Of a stretch of DNA of 64,000 bases, positions 25,785 to 36,950 are shown in pieces (position 1 is the first letter of the stretch; every line of letters begins with the position of its first letter). This DNA is from Rugamonas sp. A1-17 (GTDB lineage: Bacteria > Pseudomonadota > Gammaproteobacteria > Burkholderiales > Burkholderiaceae_D). Both the position numbers and the translations under genes were made by a program. The stretch is taken from NCBI GenBank assembly GCA_025548565.1, contig JAJLPB010000002.1:248001-312000 (forward strand), written 5' to 3'. The notes beneath the pieces were generated by a model. The model was given only the letters and a program-made list of their open reading frames with translations. It searched no databases and was not told the origin of the DNA.

Positions 25785-27452
25785 TTAAACCAATTTGGCC
25801 GAGTGCTCGCGGGTGGCGTGGAACTGCAGCTTCGGCCAGCGTTCCTGCGTCAGGCGCAGGTTGACGCTGGACGTGGCCAGGTAGGCCAGGTTGCCGGCGG
25901 CGTCGTAGGCGACGTTGTGGCCCAGCGCGTCCTCGAAGTCCGACAGCGCTTTCTTGTCGTCGCTGGAGACCCAGCGCGCGCTGCTGATGCTGGTGCCTTC
26001 GAACACGGCGTCGACGCCGTACTCGTTCATCAGACGGCTGGCGACCACTTCGAACTGCAGCACACCGACCGCGCCCAGTACCAGCTCGCCGCCCTGCACC
26101 GGCTTGAAGACCTGCACCGCGCCCTCCTCGCCCAGCTGCTGCAAGCCCTTGTGCAGCTGCTTGATCTTCAGCGGATTACGGATGCGCACCGAGCGGAAGA
26201 AGTCCGGCGCGAAGTACGGGATGCCCGTGAAGGTCAGCATCTCGCCTTCGGAGAAGGAATCGCCGATCTGCATGTTGCCGTGGTTGGGCAGGCCGATGAT
26301 GTCGCCGGCGTACGCCTCTTCCACCTGCTCGCGCGAGGACGCCATGAACGTCACCACCGACGACACCTTGATCTCGCGCCCCAGGCGCAGGTGCTTGACC
26401 TTCATGCCGCGCTCGAAACGGCCGGAGCACACACGCAGGAAGGCGATGCGGTCGCGGTGGGCCGGGTCCATATTGGCCTGGATCTTGAACACGAAGCCGG
26501 TGAACGGTTCTTCCTTCGGATCGACCGAACGCACGGTGGCGTCGCGCTCGCGCGGGGCCGGGGCCCAGTCCACCAGCGCCGACAGGATCTCGCGCACGCC
26601 GAAGTTGTTGATGGCGGAGCCGAAGAACACCGGCGTCTGCACGCCGGCCAGGAACTGCTCCAGGTCGAACGGATGCGAGGCGCCGTGCACCAGCTCCACT
26701 TCCATCTTCAGCTGGTCCATCTCCAGCGGGAACATCTCCATCAGGCGCGGATTGTCGATGCCCTTGATGATCTCGAAGGCGCCGTCGGCCTTTTCCTCGC
26801 CGGCTTTGAACAGCATGATGGTGTCGTTGAGCAGGTGGTACACGCCGCGGAAGTTCTTACCCATGCCGATAGGCCAGGTCACCGGCGCGCACTGGATCTT
26901 CAGCACCGATTCCAGCTCGTCGAGCAGCTCCAGCGGATCGCGGGTCTCGCGGTCCATCTTGTTCATGAAGGTGACGATCGGCGTGTTGCGCATGCGGCAG
27001 ACGTCGAGCAGCTTGATGGTCTGCGCTTCCACACCCTTGGCGGCGTCGATCACCATCAGCGCCGAGTCGACCGCCGTCAGCACGCGGTAGGTGTCTTCCG
27101 AAAAGTCCTGGTGGCCGGGGGTGTCGAGCAGGTTGACCACGTGGTCGCGGAACTCGAACTGCATCACCGACGAGGCCACCGAAATGCCGCGCTGCTTCTC
27201 GATTTCCATCCAGTCGGAGGTGGCGTGGCGGCCGCTCTTGCGCGCCTTGACCGTGCCGGCCATCTGGATCGCGCCCGAGAACAGCAGCAGTTTTTCCGTC
27301 AGCGTGGTCTTGCCGGCGTCGGGGTGGGAAATGATGCCGAAGGTGCGGCGGCGCTGGACTTCGCGCGCAATCAGCGCTGGCGTGCGGGCGCTGGCGGTGG
27401 CCGGGGCGTCGTCGTTATTCTCGGGTATTGCGTTTTCGATATCGTTGACCAT
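25785..27452 (-). CDS. prfC: Peptide chain release factor 3
   Basis: A 555-residue GTPase that removes RF1/RF2 from the ribosome after termination. G1 is [13 protein letters not shown]3 is [11 protein letters not shown]4 is FMNKMDRE. The EF-G-like domain 2 and the RF3-specific C-terminal domain follow. It starts with an N-terminal extension of about 30 acidic residues ([17 protein letters not shown]) before the G domain. The start at 27452 is the first sensible ATG. It lies 80 bp downstream of the minor-pilin operon. Confidence 0.97.
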   Translation of the reverse strand: MVNDIENAIPENNDDAPATASARTPALIAREVQRRRTFGIISHPDAGKTTLTEKLLLFSGAIQMAGTVKARKSGRHATSDWMEIEKQRGISVASSVMQFEFRDHVVNLLDTPGHQDFSEDTYRVLTAVDSALMVIDAAKGVEAQTIKLLDVCRMRNTPIVTFMNKMDRETRDPLELLDELESVLKIQCAPVTWPIGMGKNFRGVYHLLNDTIMLFKAGEEKADGAFEIIKGIDNPRLMEMFPLEMDQLKMEVELVHGASHPFDLEQFLAGVQTPVFFGSAINNFGVREILSALVDWAPAPRERDATVRSVDPKEEPFTGFVFKIQANMDPAHRDRIAFLRVCSGRFERGMKVKHLRLGREIKVSSVVTFMASSREQVEEAYAGDIIGLPNHGNMQIGDSFSEGEMLTFTGIPYFAPDFFRSVRIRNPLKIKQLHKGLQQLGEEGAVQVFKPVQGGELVLGAVGVLQFEVVASRLMNEYGVDAVFEGTSISSARWVSSDDKKALSDFEDALGHNVAYDAAGNLAYLATSSVNLRLTQERWPKLQFHATREHSAKLV

Positions 27453-27532
27453 TTGTTCGCGATCTGAGGCGGGGCTGCAAACCCTCGATTTTACCGATAG
27501 TTGGCCCCGCCGTGTGAACTGTTTGCCCCCGG

Positions 27533-30500
27533 CTACTCCCCTTTCACCCTGCGCCAGCCCGTGCGGTGGGCGTCGGCCGAGGTCTGCTCGGACAGCGGCG
27601 AGGTCTTGTTGGTGCCGTCGGCCAGCGTGGTGATCATCTTCAGCTGGCCGTTCGGCAGGCGGATGATGATGAAGCCGACCGCCGCCGAGGTGTTCGACAG
27701 CGTCGCGCCGACCGGGTGGGTGCCGATCGCCTGGCCGTTGCAGACGTTGACCTGGTACAGGTTGCTGGAGCCGCCCACCGAGCACGACGACGACGAGGTC
27801 GGCAGGTTGGTCACCACGTTGGCCACGCCGCTGACGATTTGCGGATCCAGGTTCATGCGCTCGCCGGCGTTGACCGACCAGTCGAAGTACCAGCCGTCCT
27901 TCTGCGTCAGGTCGACCGCGTTGGCGCTGATCTGGTAGGTATTGACGTTGCTGCTGGAGCCGAGCAGGCTCAGGGTCTGCTTGACCATGGTCGCGCCGCG
28001 GATGTCGCCGATCAGGGTGCCGCTGTCCTTGAGCAGGTACAGGCTCTGCACCGAGGTGTCGGTGGTGTCCGGCACGTCCAGCAGGCGGCCGGTGCCGAAC
28101 AGCACCACCCGCACCCCGGCCGTGGTGACGGTCGGCACGCCGCCGACCACGGAGCTGATCTGCACCGCGCACATGGTCACGTCCGGCCGCGTGGTGATCG
28201 GCTTGGAGGTGCCGGCGTTGCCCATCAGGTTGACCGTGATCGCGCCCGAGGCCGCGCTCAGGTCGAAGCGCCACATCTGGCCCTGGTTGTCGCCGCCGTA
28301 GATGTACTGGATGCGCGAGTCGGCGCCGGGATCGTTGCTGATGGCCGAGATCTTGGCCAGGCCGGACGGCGTGGTGGTGTCGCCCGAGTTGTTGCCTATC
28401 TTGTTGAGCAACTCGCCGGTGTAGGCGTCCAGCACATACAGGAAGCCCTTGCCGCTGCCGGTGCCGACGCCGTCGGTGCCGGGCACGTTGTTGTAGCCGG
28501 AGGTCAGGAACACCACCCAGCGGCCGTTGGCCAAGGTGCCGAACTGCGGGTTGCCGAAGGTCAGGCCGAGGTCGCCGTCGCTGAGCGCGCAGACCGCCGA
28601 GTCGGCGCAGAATTCCCACAGCTGCTTGGGATGGCTGGTGTCGGTGATGTCGAGCGCGTAGTAGCCGCGGCCGCCGCCGTTCAGGCCGGCCACCAGCACG
28701 GTGCGCCAGCCCAGCGCGCCGGCCTTGATGTCGGCCACCTCGGGCGAGCCGTCGGTGGTGAACTGGTGGTTGGTGCCGTAGGTGGTGCCGGCCAGCGCGT
28801 ACAGTTTCTTCATCGTGATGCGCGGCACGTAGGCCCACAGCTCGCCGCCGGTGGCCGAGTCGAAGGCGTGCAGCATGCCGTCGTTGGCGGCGGTGAACAC
28901 GGCGCCGCTGCGGTACTGGGCGCTGTTCGGGTTGCCGTACGTGTCCTTGAAGACGGCGTAGTCCGGGTCCGGGTAGTCGTTGCGCGGGTCGCGCACGAAG
29001 GCCGGCTTGGACGAGGCGATGTCGCCCAGCACGATGGGGATGGGGCCGGAGGCGCCGGCCGGCGTGTTGAGCGTCAGCGTGTAGGCGCGGAACAGGTTGT
29101 CGTCGGCGTACTGCTGCTGGCCGCGCAGGTAGTTGACCAGGTTGTTGCCGTCGTTGACGATGGCCTTGTCCGACGCCGACAGCAGCACGCATTGCGACAG
29201 CGACGCGCACTTGTTGGCGAACCAGCCGGGCGCCGGTCCCGTCATGTTGGCATAGCGGAATTCGCTTGGCGTGCTGGCGTTGCCGCCGGCCGTGTTGAAC
29301 ATGTAGATGGTGCGGGTGTCGCTGCTGTTGCCGACCTTCTTGCCTAGCGTGTCGCTGGTGGTCCAGGTGGCGGTGTTGCCGACGCTGCCGTCGCTGCTGT
29401 CGATTTTTTTATCGGACAGCTCGCCGTACCACTTCACGGTGGTGAAGGTGTCGGAGAAGATATCGTTGTCGGTCAGCGTGATGTTCGGGGTCGAGGTGGC
29501 GGCCGCCGCGGCCGCGCCCACGTGCACCTGCATGTTCGACAGCGCCTCGCTCAGGCCGCCCACCACGTCTTTCGGATCCTGGGCGCTGAAATATTTGCCG
29601 TGGCCGTTGATGGCCGCGTGCCACAGGTCGTCGACCCGCTCCTGCACGGTGCTGGCCGTGTTGGTGACGTCCGGGTTGGGCCAGACATAGGCGCCGTTGC
29701 CGTTCCACGGGCAGCCGCTGGTGGCGGCGGTGATCAGGTTGTAGAAGTCGCCGCCGGTCTTGGGCGCGGTGTCGTAGTTCGGCTCATAGGTCATCACGCC
29801 GTCCACGCCCAGGCCCAGCGTGTAGGTGTTCATGTGCAGGTGGGTGTTCTCGCCGCCGGCCGCCGGCACCGAGCCGGGATGGCTCATGTCCGGCTCCAGC
29901 GACGGCCGCAGCGACACCGTGGTGGTGCTGGAGCCGCCGTTGTACCAGTGCAGCGCCACGTCCGAGATCGACGGCTGCGACTGCGCCCGGGTGTCGACGC
30001 AACCGCGCGCCTGGGTGCAGAAGCGGTCCGGGTTCTCGACGTTGTCGTTGTTGACCACGTTGGCGGTGGAGCTGCCGTTCCAGTAACCGTCGGTGGTCAG
30101 TATCATGAAGTTCTGCTGGCACGGGTACTGCACCACTTCCTGCCCGGACGCGTAGTTGTACGGCGTGAGGTTGGCGAACATGCGGCCGACGTTGTCCATC
30201 GCGGTGCGGATCGGCGTCGAGCCCGAGGTGGTGGTGTTGTACAGCGTGGTGTACCAGGTGGCGCGGGCGCTGCCGGTGAAGTCGGCCGGTTTGAGGTCGA
30301 TGGCGGCGCCGGCGCCGGCGTTCGACAGCTTGACGTAGCCAACCTTGTAGTTGGCGGTGATGGCCGAGAACGCGATGCCGATCGAGCTCTTCATCATTTG
30401 CAGCCGGCTCTTGTAGTACACATACCAGTTGGCGAAGTTGTTCATCTCCTCGGCGTAGGTGCAGGTGGTGCCGGCGCAGTCGGTGCGGTCGGTGCCCTTC

Positions 30501-32203
30501 GGATAGGTCTGGCCGCTGACGATATTGACCCGCACGAAGGGGTTGGGCGCGCCGGAGCCGGCCGACAGCGCAGTGGTGCTGGTCGGGATGGTGTCGTTGA
30601 CGGCCGCCACATAGCCGCTGGAACCGGTGCTGGCCCAGCTGATCGAGCCCTGGTTGTCCATCGTGAAGGCGCTGATGGTGCCGGTGTTGTCGGTGGCGCC
30701 CCAGTTCAGCAGGCAGACGCTGGTGGCCGTGTAACCGGCCGGGCAGTTGCTGTTGTTGCCCAGGTAGGCCTTGATGGTGCCGGCAGTACCGACCTTGGTC
30801 ACCAGCGCCGAGGCGATCTGCGACGGTGTCCAGCTCTTGCCCAGGCTGAGGTAGCTGGGCGTGCCGGTGGAGGTGCTGCCCACCAGTGCGGTGCCGGCAT
30901 AGCTGAGGCTCTTGAGGATGGCCGTCTGCGACGACGAGGTGGCCGTGCCGGCGAAGGTCACCACCGCCCTGGCCGGCGCGTAGGCCGTCACCACGGTCGA
31001 TGGCGAGGTGACCGCGATGCCCCAGCCGGCGCGCGAGCTGTCCGAGACGGTCACGCAGTTGCTGACGCTGACGCTGCCGGTGCAGCTGACCGGCAGCACC
31101 GCCACCACATTGTCGGAACTGAGCGTGATGCCGAACACGCTGCAGGCGGGCACCGTGGCCTGCCCGGTCGGCGTCTTGACGCAGGCGTAGTACAGGCTGC
31201 TGGAACCGGCGCCCCGCCCCACCGAGGTGGCGATGATGTTGGCGGCCAGCGCGCTGGCCAGCGTCTGCTGCTTGATCAGGCTGTTGGTGCCGGTGGCGGC
31301 GTTGACAGCCGCGTTGGTGATGGTGGTGCTGCCGTTGACCACCACGCTGCTGATGCTGAGCGCGCTGGCGGTGGCCGAGGCGCCGATGGCGATGGTGCCG
31401 TAGGACGCGGTGGCGCCGGCCGGCATCGAATAGCCGGGGTAGATGAAGGACCCGACCCGCTTGCCCTGGCACTGGGTCAGCAGCTTGTCGCTGCACCAGC
31501 GTACCTTGACCGGCACCGGATAGCCGGCCGGGGCCGCCGCGCCGACGGCGGTCGAGACGCAGGTCTTCATGGTGTCGTCGGTGCAGTACTGGCCGACGCC
31601 GATGGTGTAGTAGTACGGGCCGGTGGTGATGGGGGTGGCGGTCTGGTAGGTGGCGTCGGGGTAGGTGTAGCTGGCGGTGTTGAACTGGCAGACGCCGCTG
31701 CCGTTGCACCACTTCAGGTCGGGAAAGCCGGTCACCAGGTTGATGTTGGACGACACCGTGTTGCCGAACATGTCGGCCTTGTGGGCGCCGAAGCCGTCGC
31801 CGCTGACCGAGGTCCAGTTGCTGGTGTTGGCGGCGTTCTGCTCGGGATAGTAGGTGCCGTCGGACTTGATCGGCACCAGGTAGCGGATCCTGGGGTTGTA
31901 GTACTGCTTGTTGAAATCCGGGCTCATGAACGGTGGATGGCCGACCGCGCAAGCGGTGATGCCGGCCTGCAGCGTGGCGGCGCTGCGGCACAGGTTGTCG
32001 TTGACGTAGTCCGGCGTGTAGGTCTGGTCCATCGAGCCGGAGTTATCGAACAGCAGCATCAGATTGGGCTTGACGGTGCCGGTGCCGGTGATGTTGAGCA
32101 GCGGCACCTGTGCGATCTGGGTGGCCGCGGCCATGGCCGCCTGCGGCGCGCACAGCGCGGCGCCAAGCAGCAGTCCGGCCAGCGTCGAAGAGAACTTATT
32201 CAT
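27533..32203 (-). CDS. pilY1: Type IV pilus tip protein PilY1
   Basis: A 1556-residue PilC/PilY1 homologue. It has a signal peptide (about residues 1-29, ...[10 protein letters not shown]). A von Willebrand A-like region contains a DxSxS metal motif ([12 protein letters not shown], about residues 50-61). The middle is Ser/Thr/Gly-rich. A C-terminal Ca-binding beta-propeller region (from about residue 1000, [17 protein letters not shown]) ends with the usual RTGWRRV motif. The protein acts at the pilus tip in adhesion, surface sensing and retraction control. The middle region is longer and more repetitive than in Pseudomonas PilY1. The ATG at 32203 follows GGAAGCCATC; the ATG four codons upstream lacks a ribosome binding site. 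It is the last gene of the minor pilin operon. Confidence 0.95.
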   Translation of the reverse strand: MNKFSSTLAGLLLGAALCAPQAAMAAATQIAQVPLLNITGTGTVKPNLMLLFDNSGSMDQTYTPDYVNDNLCRSAATLQAGITACAVGHPPFMSPDFNKQYYNPRIRYLVPIKSDGTYYPEQNAANTSNWTSVSGDGFGAHKADMFGNTVSSNINLVTGFPDLKWCNGSGVCQFNTASYTYPDATYQTATPITTGPYYYTIGVGQYCTDDTMKTCVSTAVGAAAPAGYPVPVKVRWCSDKLLTQCQGKRVGSFIYPGYSMPAGATASYGTIAIGASATASALSISSVVVNGSTTITNAAVNAATGTNSLIKQQTLASALAANIIATSVGRGAGSSSLYYACVKTPTGQATVPACSVFGITLSSDNVVAVLPVSCTGSVSVSNCVTVSDSSRAGWGIAVTSPSTVVTAYAPARAVVTFAGTATSSSQTAILKSLSYAGTALVGSTSTGTPSYLSLGKSWTPSQIASALVTKVGTAGTIKAYLGNNSNCPAGYTATSVCLLNWGATDNTGTISAFTMDNQGSISWASTGSSGYVAAVNDTIPTSTTALSAGSGAPNPFVRVNIVSGQTYPKGTDRTDCAGTTCTYAEEMNNFANWYVYYKSRLQMMKSSIGIAFSAITANYKVGYVKLSNAGAGAAIDLKPADFTGSARATWYTTLYNTTTSGSTPIRTAMDNVGRMFANLTPYNYASGQEVVQYPCQQNFMILTTDGYWNGSSTANVVNNDNVENPDRFCTQARGCVDTRAQSQPSISDVALHWYNGGSSTTTVSLRPSLEPDMSHPGSVPAAGGENTHLHMNTYTLGLGVDGVMTYEPNYDTAPKTGGDFYNLITAATSGCPWNGNGAYVWPNPDVTNTASTVQERVDDLWHAAINGHGKYFSAQDPKDVVGGLSEALSNMQVHVGAAAAAATSTPNITLTDNDIFSDTFTTVKWYGELSDKKIDSSDGSVGNTATWTTSDTLGKKVGNSSDTRTIYMFNTAGGNASTPSEFRYANMTGPAPGWFANKCASLSQCVLLSASDKAIVNDGNNLVNYLRGQQQYADDNLFRAYTLTLNTPAGASGPIPIVLGDIASSKPAFVRDPRNDYPDPDYAVFKDTYGNPNSAQYRSGAVFTAANDGMLHAFDSATGGELWAYVPRITMKKLYALAGTTYGTNHQFTTDGSPEVADIKAGALGWRTVLVAGLNGGGRGYYALDITDTSHPKQLWEFCADSAVCALSDGDLGLTFGNPQFGTLANGRWVVFLTSGYNNVPGTDGVGTGSGKGFLYVLDAYTGELLNKIGNNSGDTTTPSGLAKISAISNDPGADSRIQYIYGGDNQGQMWRFDLSAASGAITVNLMGNAGTSKPITTRPDVTMCAVQISSVVGGVPTVTTAGVRVVLFGTGRLLDVPDTTDTSVQSLYLLKDSGTLIGDIRGATMVKQTLSLLGSSSNVNTYQISANAVDLTQKDGWYFDWSVNAGERMNLDPQIVSGVANVVTNLPTSSSSCSVGGSSNLYQVNVCNGQAIGTHPVGATLSNTSAAVGFIIIRLPNGQLKMITTLADGTNKTSPLSEQTSADAHRTGWRRVKGE

Positions 32204-32232
32204 GATGGCTTCCATTCAAAAAGACTGCGGCC

Positions 32233-32811
32233 TCACGGCCCTTTCATGACGACCGCCTGCGTGATCACATTGCCGCCGCGCGCGCCGACAATGCGCGCCG
32301 TGACCACGTAGTGCAGCTGCGGCTGGTCCTGGTAGTTGGGGCTGTCCGCGCGGTTGCTCTTGCCGTACGGCGTGGGCGACTTGGAATTCGGCCGCGCCGA
32401 GGTCAACAGGCAGTGGTTGCCGGGCGGGTTGAAGGGGCCGGCGAAGTCGCACAGGCGGTGAATCACGTACTCGACCCGGTTGCCGGCCGCGTCGGCCGGC
32501 AAGGTGACCGAGCCGTTCCAGAAGGCCGGGGTGCTGACGGTCCAGGTCGGCGTCAGCGTGGCGACGTAGCCGTTGGCCGGCTGGTTGTTTTCCAGCTGAG
32601 ACGAGCCCGGTATCGAGCGCAGGTAGGCGAAGGCCGTGTGGATGCCGAGGTCGGCCGACTTGCTGAGCGCCGCGTCGTAGGCCAGGTTGGCCGTGGTCAG
32701 CGTGGTCGAGGTGCTGGACTTGAGCAGGTAGATGCTGCTGACCAGCATCACCGTCAGCATGATCAGCATGATGGGCAGCGCGATGCCGCGTTGTCGGGAA
32801 GGCAGGCGCAT
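32233..32811 (-). CDS. pilX: Minor pilin PilX
   Basis: A 192-residue minor pilin with a short leader and a hydrophobic N-helix (RQRGIALPIMLIMLTVMLVSS), but with an unusual type III leader cleavage site (G/IALP in place of GFTLIE). Positions 32-100 carry the rest of the pilin helix and a soluble domain. The start is taken as ATG 32811 because GGAGG precedes it with 5-nt spacing; an ATG one codon upstream (32814) is possible. It overlaps the pilW stop. Position between pilW and pilY1 supports the call. Confidence 0.88.
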   Translation of the reverse strand: MRLPSRQRGIALPIMLIMLTVMLVSSIYLLKSSTSTTLTTANLAYDAALSKSADLGIHTAFAYLRSIPGSSQLENNQPANGYVATLTPTWTVSTPAFWNGSVTLPADAAGNRVEYVIHRLCDFAGPFNPPGNHCLLTSARPNSKSPTPYGKSNRADSPNYQDQPQLHYVVTARIVGARGGNVITQAVVMKGP

Positions 32812-33998
32812 CATGGCCTCCATTGGGAATTACGGATCTGCACGATGGTCTCGAACACGCGGTAGCGGTAGCACTGCCACGGCACCAGGTCGCCCGCCAC
32901 CGCCACGTTGACCTGCACCGGTGCCGCCGCCACGCCTTTCGGCACGCTGGTGGCGAACACGGTCGGGCGCACCGTGGTGGCGCTGCACTGCCCCGCCGAG
33001 TTCGGCTTCTCGGTGTTCTTGCTGCGCGCCACCACGGCGATGCGCACCGCCGCGATCCGCTGGTAGTCGCCGGGGCTGCCGACCACGCCGTCGCTGTCGG
33101 CGTCCACCATCGTGCCGCTCCACTGGGTGACCTGCATGCCGTCGGCGCCGGGGTTGGGGTCGTAGGGCTTGGGACCCGGCAGGCGCGCGTCAAAGCCGTA
33201 CTGGGCCTTGATGCTGACCACGTTGTCGGTCACCGACACGCCGGCCTGTTCGGCGCCGGCCAGCTCGGCGGCGCGCAGCAGCAGCACGCCGTTGGCCACC
33301 GTCCAGGTGTGGAAATGCAGCTGCGCCGGCGTGCCGAGGTTGTAGATATAGGCCAGGTTCTGCTTGTAGGCCGTAGCCAGGCCGGCGATCGGATTGTAGC
33401 GGTAGCGCCCGCCGCTGTTGACCAGGATGGTCTTGTTGGGCGCCGGGCTGAAGCCGGACAGCTGGAACAAGGTGCACTGGCCGCTGCCGGGCGTCAGCGG
33501 CGCCACCACCAGCACGTCGCCATCGTTGAAGGCATAGGCGTTGGGATTGTCGATCGTGATCAGGTTGCCGGCCGTGTAGTCGGCAACCACCTTGAGCGAG
33601 CCGGTGCCCGTCTGCGAGGTGCCGCTGTTGAAGGAGATCACGTCCGGGTCGGCGCCGTTGGACTGGATCACCGCCGCCGCCAGCGGCGTGAAGTTGGCGC
33701 CGCCGCGCTGCATCACCGGCAGCGCGTAGCCGTTGGCGTCGGAGAACACGGTGTCGCAGCCGGCCAGCATCGGATCGTTCAGGCCCCAGCCCGCCTCGGT
33801 GGCGTCGCCGCTGAGCGAGAACAGCGCCAGCATGCCGTTCTGCATGCTGTCCGAACCGCCCACGGCGGCATCCTTGTTCTGTTCGCCGCTGACCACCAGG
33901 CGGGTGGCGAACAGCAGCGCCAGCAGGCCGATCACCACGCTGACCATCAGTTCCACCAGCGAGAAGCCGCCTTGGCGGCGGGACAGAGAGAGGTTCAT
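32811..33998 (-). CDS. pilW: Minor pilin PilW
   Basis: A 395-residue minor pilin. The prepilin leader ends in RRQGGFSLVELMVSVVIGLL, with cleavage after the second Gly and Phe at +1, so PilD processing is expected. A large C-terminal soluble domain follows, the typical PilW size. It sits between pilV and pilX and is part of the pilus-priming complex that carries PilY1 to the tip. The start at 33998 is the only ATG near the leader. Confidence 0.92.
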   Translation of the reverse strand: MNLSLSRRQGGFSLVELMVSVVIGLLALLFATRLVVSGEQNKDAAVGGSDSMQNGMLALFSLSGDATEAGWGLNDPMLAGCDTVFSDANGYALPVMQRGGANFTPLAAAVIQSNGADPDVISFNSGTSQTGTGSLKVVADYTAGNLITIDNPNAYAFNDGDVLVVAPLTPGSGQCTLFQLSGFSPAPNKTILVNSGGRYRYNPIAGLATAYKQNLAYIYNLGTPAQLHFHTWTVANGVLLLRAAELAGAEQAGVSVTDNVVSIKAQYGFDARLPGPKPYDPNPGADGMQVTQWSGTMVDADSDGVVGSPGDYQRIAAVRIAVVARSKNTEKPNSAGQCSATTVRPTVFATSVPKGVAAAPVQVNVAVAGDLVPWQCYRYRVFETIVQIRNSQWRP

Positions 33999-34001
33999 GG
34001 C

Positions 34002-34430
34002 TCAGATCGCAATATAGGAAGTGACCAGATGCTGGTTGGTGATGCCGCCGGCCTTGCGCTTCCATTTGATGGAAATGTCGACCTGGACCCGCAGCTGCTG
34101 CGGCGTGACGGTGACGGCGATGATGGCGCCCGGGATCGCGGCCTGGGTCTCGTCCACCCAGGGCTGGGCGGCGGCGGTGGCCGCGCCGCCCTCGATGACA
34201 CCGTAGTTCAGCACGTTGTTGCTGTCGGCGTTCATCACGCCCAGCAGCTTTTCGCCGGCCAGCGTGGCCTCGGCGCGCAGGCTGGCGTCCGACAGCGCGG
34301 AGTAGGCGCGCGCCTGCAGGCCGATGGTGCCGAGCAGGCCGATGCCAAGAATGACGATGGCCAGCATCGCCTCCAGCAGCGCGATGCCGCCCTGGCGGCG
34401 GGAAGGACGGGGGTGCATGGTCGGCTTCAT
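34002..34430 (-). CDS. pilV: Minor pilin PilV
   Basis: A 142-residue minor pilin with leader RRQGGIALLEAMLAIVILGI, a class III-like cleavage site (GG/IALLE with Glu at +5). The ATG at 34430 overlaps the fimT stop (ATGA, 34427-34430). Position and leader fit PilV. It is 3 bp ahead of pilW. Confidence 0.9.
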   Translation of the reverse strand: MKPTMHPRPSRRQGGIALLEAMLAIVILGIGLLGTIGLQARAYSALSDASLRAEATLAGEKLLGVMNADSNNVLNYGVIEGGAATAAAQPWVDETQAAIPGAIIAVTVTPQQLRVQVDISIKWKRKAGGITNQHLVTSYIAI

Positions 34431-35068
34431 GGCGGACAGGCCCTGGTATCGTTGGCGGGGACGCGCGGATCGCACTTGCTGGCCATGCCGGCCAGCGTGA
34501 CCACCAGCGCCACCGCCGGCACCTCGTTGGCGTATTTGGCGGCCGGGTCGAGGCGCAGGCTGGTCAGGCGCTGGGCGAAGCGGGTGTCGACCCAGCCGAT
34601 CGGCGTGTAGTAGACCTGCGAGCTGCCTTCCGGCTGGGTGGTCGGCAGCAGCACTTCCGAGTTCGGCAGCGAGTCGGCCGCGCGGTACACCGACTTGTAG
34701 CCGGCCGCGCCCTCCGGATCGTTGGCGGCCGGGGTGTCGACCGTCGACCAGCCGGTTTCGGCCGCGCCGCACTGGGTGGCCGGCGAGACGAAGCAGATGT
34801 CGACCTGCCAGTCCATCTGCCCGCTGTTGACGTTGGGCGTGAGCGAGATCCGGCTGAAGCTGTTGTGCATCACGGCCTGGCGGCGCGCCAGGCTGAAGCC
34901 GTCGGCGTAAAACTCGCTGGCGCTGCGCGCGCGGTTGCTCAGCAACCAGTTGCTGGCGTTCGGAATGCCGATCGCCAGCATGAACGCGAAGATGGCCAGC
35001 GTCAGCAGCAGCTCCAGCAGCGTGAGGCCACGCTGGCGGCGCCGGGCCGGCGGCGTCAGTTGGAACAT
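34427..35068 (-). CDS. fimT: Minor pilin of the FimT/GspH family
   Basis: A 213-residue protein. Leader RRQRGLTLLELLLTLAIFAF contains the prepilin site (RG/LTLLE). The globular part has the GspH/FimT-type DLCFVSP.../YKSVYRAA region. Start ATG 35068 is preceded by AAGGGTGGCGC and overlaps the pilE 3' end by 13 bp. Whether it is FimT or FimU in Pseudomonas terms cannot be fixed; FimT proteins in naturally competent bacteria also bind DNA. Confidence 0.88.
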   Translation of the reverse strand: MFQLTPPARRRQRGLTLLELLLTLAIFAFMLAIGIPNASNWLLSNRARSASEFYADGFSLARRQAVMHNSFSRISLTPNVNSGQMDWQVDICFVSPATQCGAAETGWSTVDTPAANDPEGAAGYKSVYRAADSLPNSEVLLPTTQPEGSSQVYYTPIGWVDTRFAQRLTSLRLDPAAKYANEVPAVALVVTLAGMASKCDPRVPANDTRACPP

Positions 35069-35481
35069 GCGCCACCCTTGTGGTCCACCCAGCACGAGGT
35101 GCTCACGCCCCAGCCGGCCGGGCTGCCAGTGGTGGCGTGGGTGCCGTTCTGGTCGATGGTGTAGACGAAGCCGGTCATCTTGCCGATGCCGGTGGCCGTC
35201 AGCGTGTAGCTGGAGGCGGTGGCCCCGCTCAGCGCGTAGCTGAAGTTGGCGGTGGCGGGCGGGAAGGTGCTGACGGCGTCAAAGCCGACATAGGTGCGGT
35301 TGTTGGACCAGAACTGCTCGGCAGCCGGCTGGGCGCCGCCAAGCGCGGTGAACGCTTCGCTGAGGCGGCCGCGGATCACGTAATCGCTGTAGGCCGGGAT
35401 CGCCACCGCCATCAAGATGCCGACGATGGCCACCGACACCATAATCTCGATCAAGGTAAAGCCCTGTTGGACTCGCTTCAT
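35056..35481 (-). CDS. pilE: Type IV pilin PilE-like
   Basis: A 141-residue pilin with leader QQGFTLIEIMVSVAIVGILM (cleavage G/FTLIE, Glu at +5). The C-terminal disulphide pair CWVDHKGGACSN forms the D-region. It resembles the minor PilE of pseudomonads and betaproteobacterial clusters. ATG 35481 follows GGGAGCGGGCC. It is the first gene of the minor pilin operon, about 100 bp downstream of the histidine kinase stop, and on the same strand. Confidence 0.9.
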   Translation of the reverse strand: MKRVQQGFTLIEIMVSVAIVGILMAVAIPAYSDYVIRGRLSEAFTALGGAQPAAEQFWSNNRTYVGFDAVSTFPPATANFSYALSGATASSYTLTATGIGKMTGFVYTIDQNGTHATTGSPAGWGVSTSCWVDHKGGACSN

Positions 35482-35579
35482 GGCCCGCTCCCGGTGATTG
35501 TTCACATGCCTGGAGTGTAGCGGGCCCAGCTTGCATTACCCTGAGGAAATGCTGACAAATTCCTGACAACGGCAAATAT

Positions 35580-36950
35580 TCAGCGGAAATGGACGGAAAA
35601 CAGCGCGCCCCGGCCGCCGGCGCCGTCGGCGATGGTCAGCGTGGCGCCGTGCACGGTGGCGATGTCGCGCACGATGGCCAGGCCCAGGCCGCTGCCGGTG
35701 GTCTTGTCGTCCAGCCGCACGTAGCGGCTGAACACCTGCTCGCGCCGGGCCGGCGGGATGCCGGGGCCGTTGTCCTCGACCGTCAGCCAGCCGCCCTCGC
35801 CGTCCGGCCGGCAGGCCACCGTGACCGTGCCGTGGGGCGGCGTGTAGCGGATGGCGTTGTCGATCAGGTTGTCGATCAGGTCGCGCAGCAGGAAGCGGTC
35901 GCCCATGATGGTCAGCGGTTGCAGGTCGAAGCCGAGGTCGATGTTCCTGAGCGTGGCGCGGTCGACGAAGGACTGGATCGCCTCCTCCACCAACGCGTTC
36001 AGCGCCACCGGTTCGAGCCGGGTCTTTTCGAAATGGCCGGGCTCGGCGCGGGCCAGCGCCAGCAGCTGGTTGGTCTGACGGATCATGCGCTCGGTGGCCG
36101 ACAGCATCAGCTTGACCGACTGCGCGGTCTCCGGCTCGGCGTGGCGCGCTCCCAGCCATTCGAGCTGGGTCTTCAGGCCGGCCAGCGGCGTGCGCAGCTG
36201 GTGCGCCACGTTGGCCAGGAATTCCTGGCGCGCCCGCGCGCCCTCGCTGACCTTGTCCAGCAAGCCGTTGAGGGCCGACACCACCGGCTCCAGCTCGTAC
36301 GGCACCTGCGTGGCCGCGATCGGTTCGAGGTCGTCGCCGTCGCGGGCGTTGAGGCCGGCGCGCAGGCGGTTCAGCGGCAGCAGGCCGTTGCTGACCGAAA
36401 ACCAGATCAGGCCGACACAGGCCAGCGCGAACAGCGATTCCAGCAGCACCAGCGCGCGCACCACGGCGTGGCGGATCTGGGTGCGCTTGCGCAGCGTCTT
36501 GGCCACGCCGATGTCGGCCTGGACCGGTGCGCCCGAGGCCGAAGGCAAGCTCAGGCGCAGCGCCACCCCGCGCACCGCCTCGCCGCGCTGGCTGGCGTCG
36601 AAGGGCACGGCCCGCCTGGCCGCGTGCTCCGGCGCGGCGCCCGGCAGCGTTGGAAAATCGGCGTCGCCGGCGATGGTCCGGCCGGCCGTGTCGCGCACCA
36701 CGAAGTAGACGGCGTCGGCGTCGTCGGTGCGCAGCACCTGTTCGGCCTGGCGCGGCAGGTCGATGCGCAGCAGGCCGCCGTCCGCGCTCAGGCGCGCGCC
36801 CAGCGCGGCGGCGGCGTCGGACAGGCTCTGGTCGAAGGCTTGCTGGGCCGGCAGCCAGGCCAGCATGTAGGTCAGCGCGCCGCCGGCCAGGTTGATCAGC
36901 AGGATGGGGCCGATCAGCCATTTCAGCAGGCGCAGCCGGATGCTATTCAT
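35580..36950 (-). CDS. Two-component sensor histidine kinase (TctE/QseC type)
   Basis: A 456-residue membrane kinase. TM1 is at about residues 8-30, the periplasmic 2CSK_N-like sensor at 31-160, TM2 at about 163-185, then HAMP. The H box is FLANVAHQLRTPLAGLKTQL, with the phospho-His at about residue 248. The HATPase domain shows NLIDNAIRYTPPHGTV, VEDNGPGIPP and GSGLGLAIVRDIA. ATG 36950 overlaps the response regulator stop (ATGA). The pair may regulate the adjacent pilin operon, but the neighbourhood alone does not prove it; related TctDE pairs control carboxylate uptake. Confidence 0.93.
   Translation of the reverse strand: MNSIRLRLLKWLIGPILLINLAGGALTYMLAWLPAQQAFDQSLSDAAAALGARLSADGGLLRIDLPRQAEQVLRTDDADAVYFVVRDTAGRTIAGDADFPTLPGAAPEHAARRAVPFDASQRGEAVRGVALRLSLPSASGAPVQADIGVAKTLRKRTQIRHAVVRALVLLESLFALACVGLIWFSVSNGLLPLNRLRAGLNARDGDDLEPIAATQVPYELEPVVSALNGLLDKVSEGARARQEFLANVAHQLRTPLAGLKTQLEWLGARHAEPETAQSVKLMLSATERMIRQTNQLLALARAEPGHFEKTRLEPVALNALVEEAIQSFVDRATLRNIDLGFDLQPLTIMGDRFLLRDLIDNLIDNAIRYTPPHGTVTVACRPDGEGGWLTVEDNGPGIPPARREQVFSRYVRLDDKTTGSGLGLAIVRDIATVHGATLTIADGAGGRGALFSVHFR

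Noticed and set aside
27453..29210. An N-terminal extension of prfC overlapping pilY1
   Set aside because: The reading frame is open, but the RF3 start at 27452 is family-like and the upstream translation is Arg-rich nonsense in a frame shadowing pilY1.
29522..32311. 929-residue open frame opposite pilY1
   Set aside because: Low-complexity Val/Gly/Ala/Arg/His translation with no family resemblance; PilY1 on the other strand is fully supported.
35506..35579. Sigma-54 promoter upstream of pilE
   Set aside because: No GG-N10-GC element is found in the gap, so PilR/RpoN-type control is not supported here.
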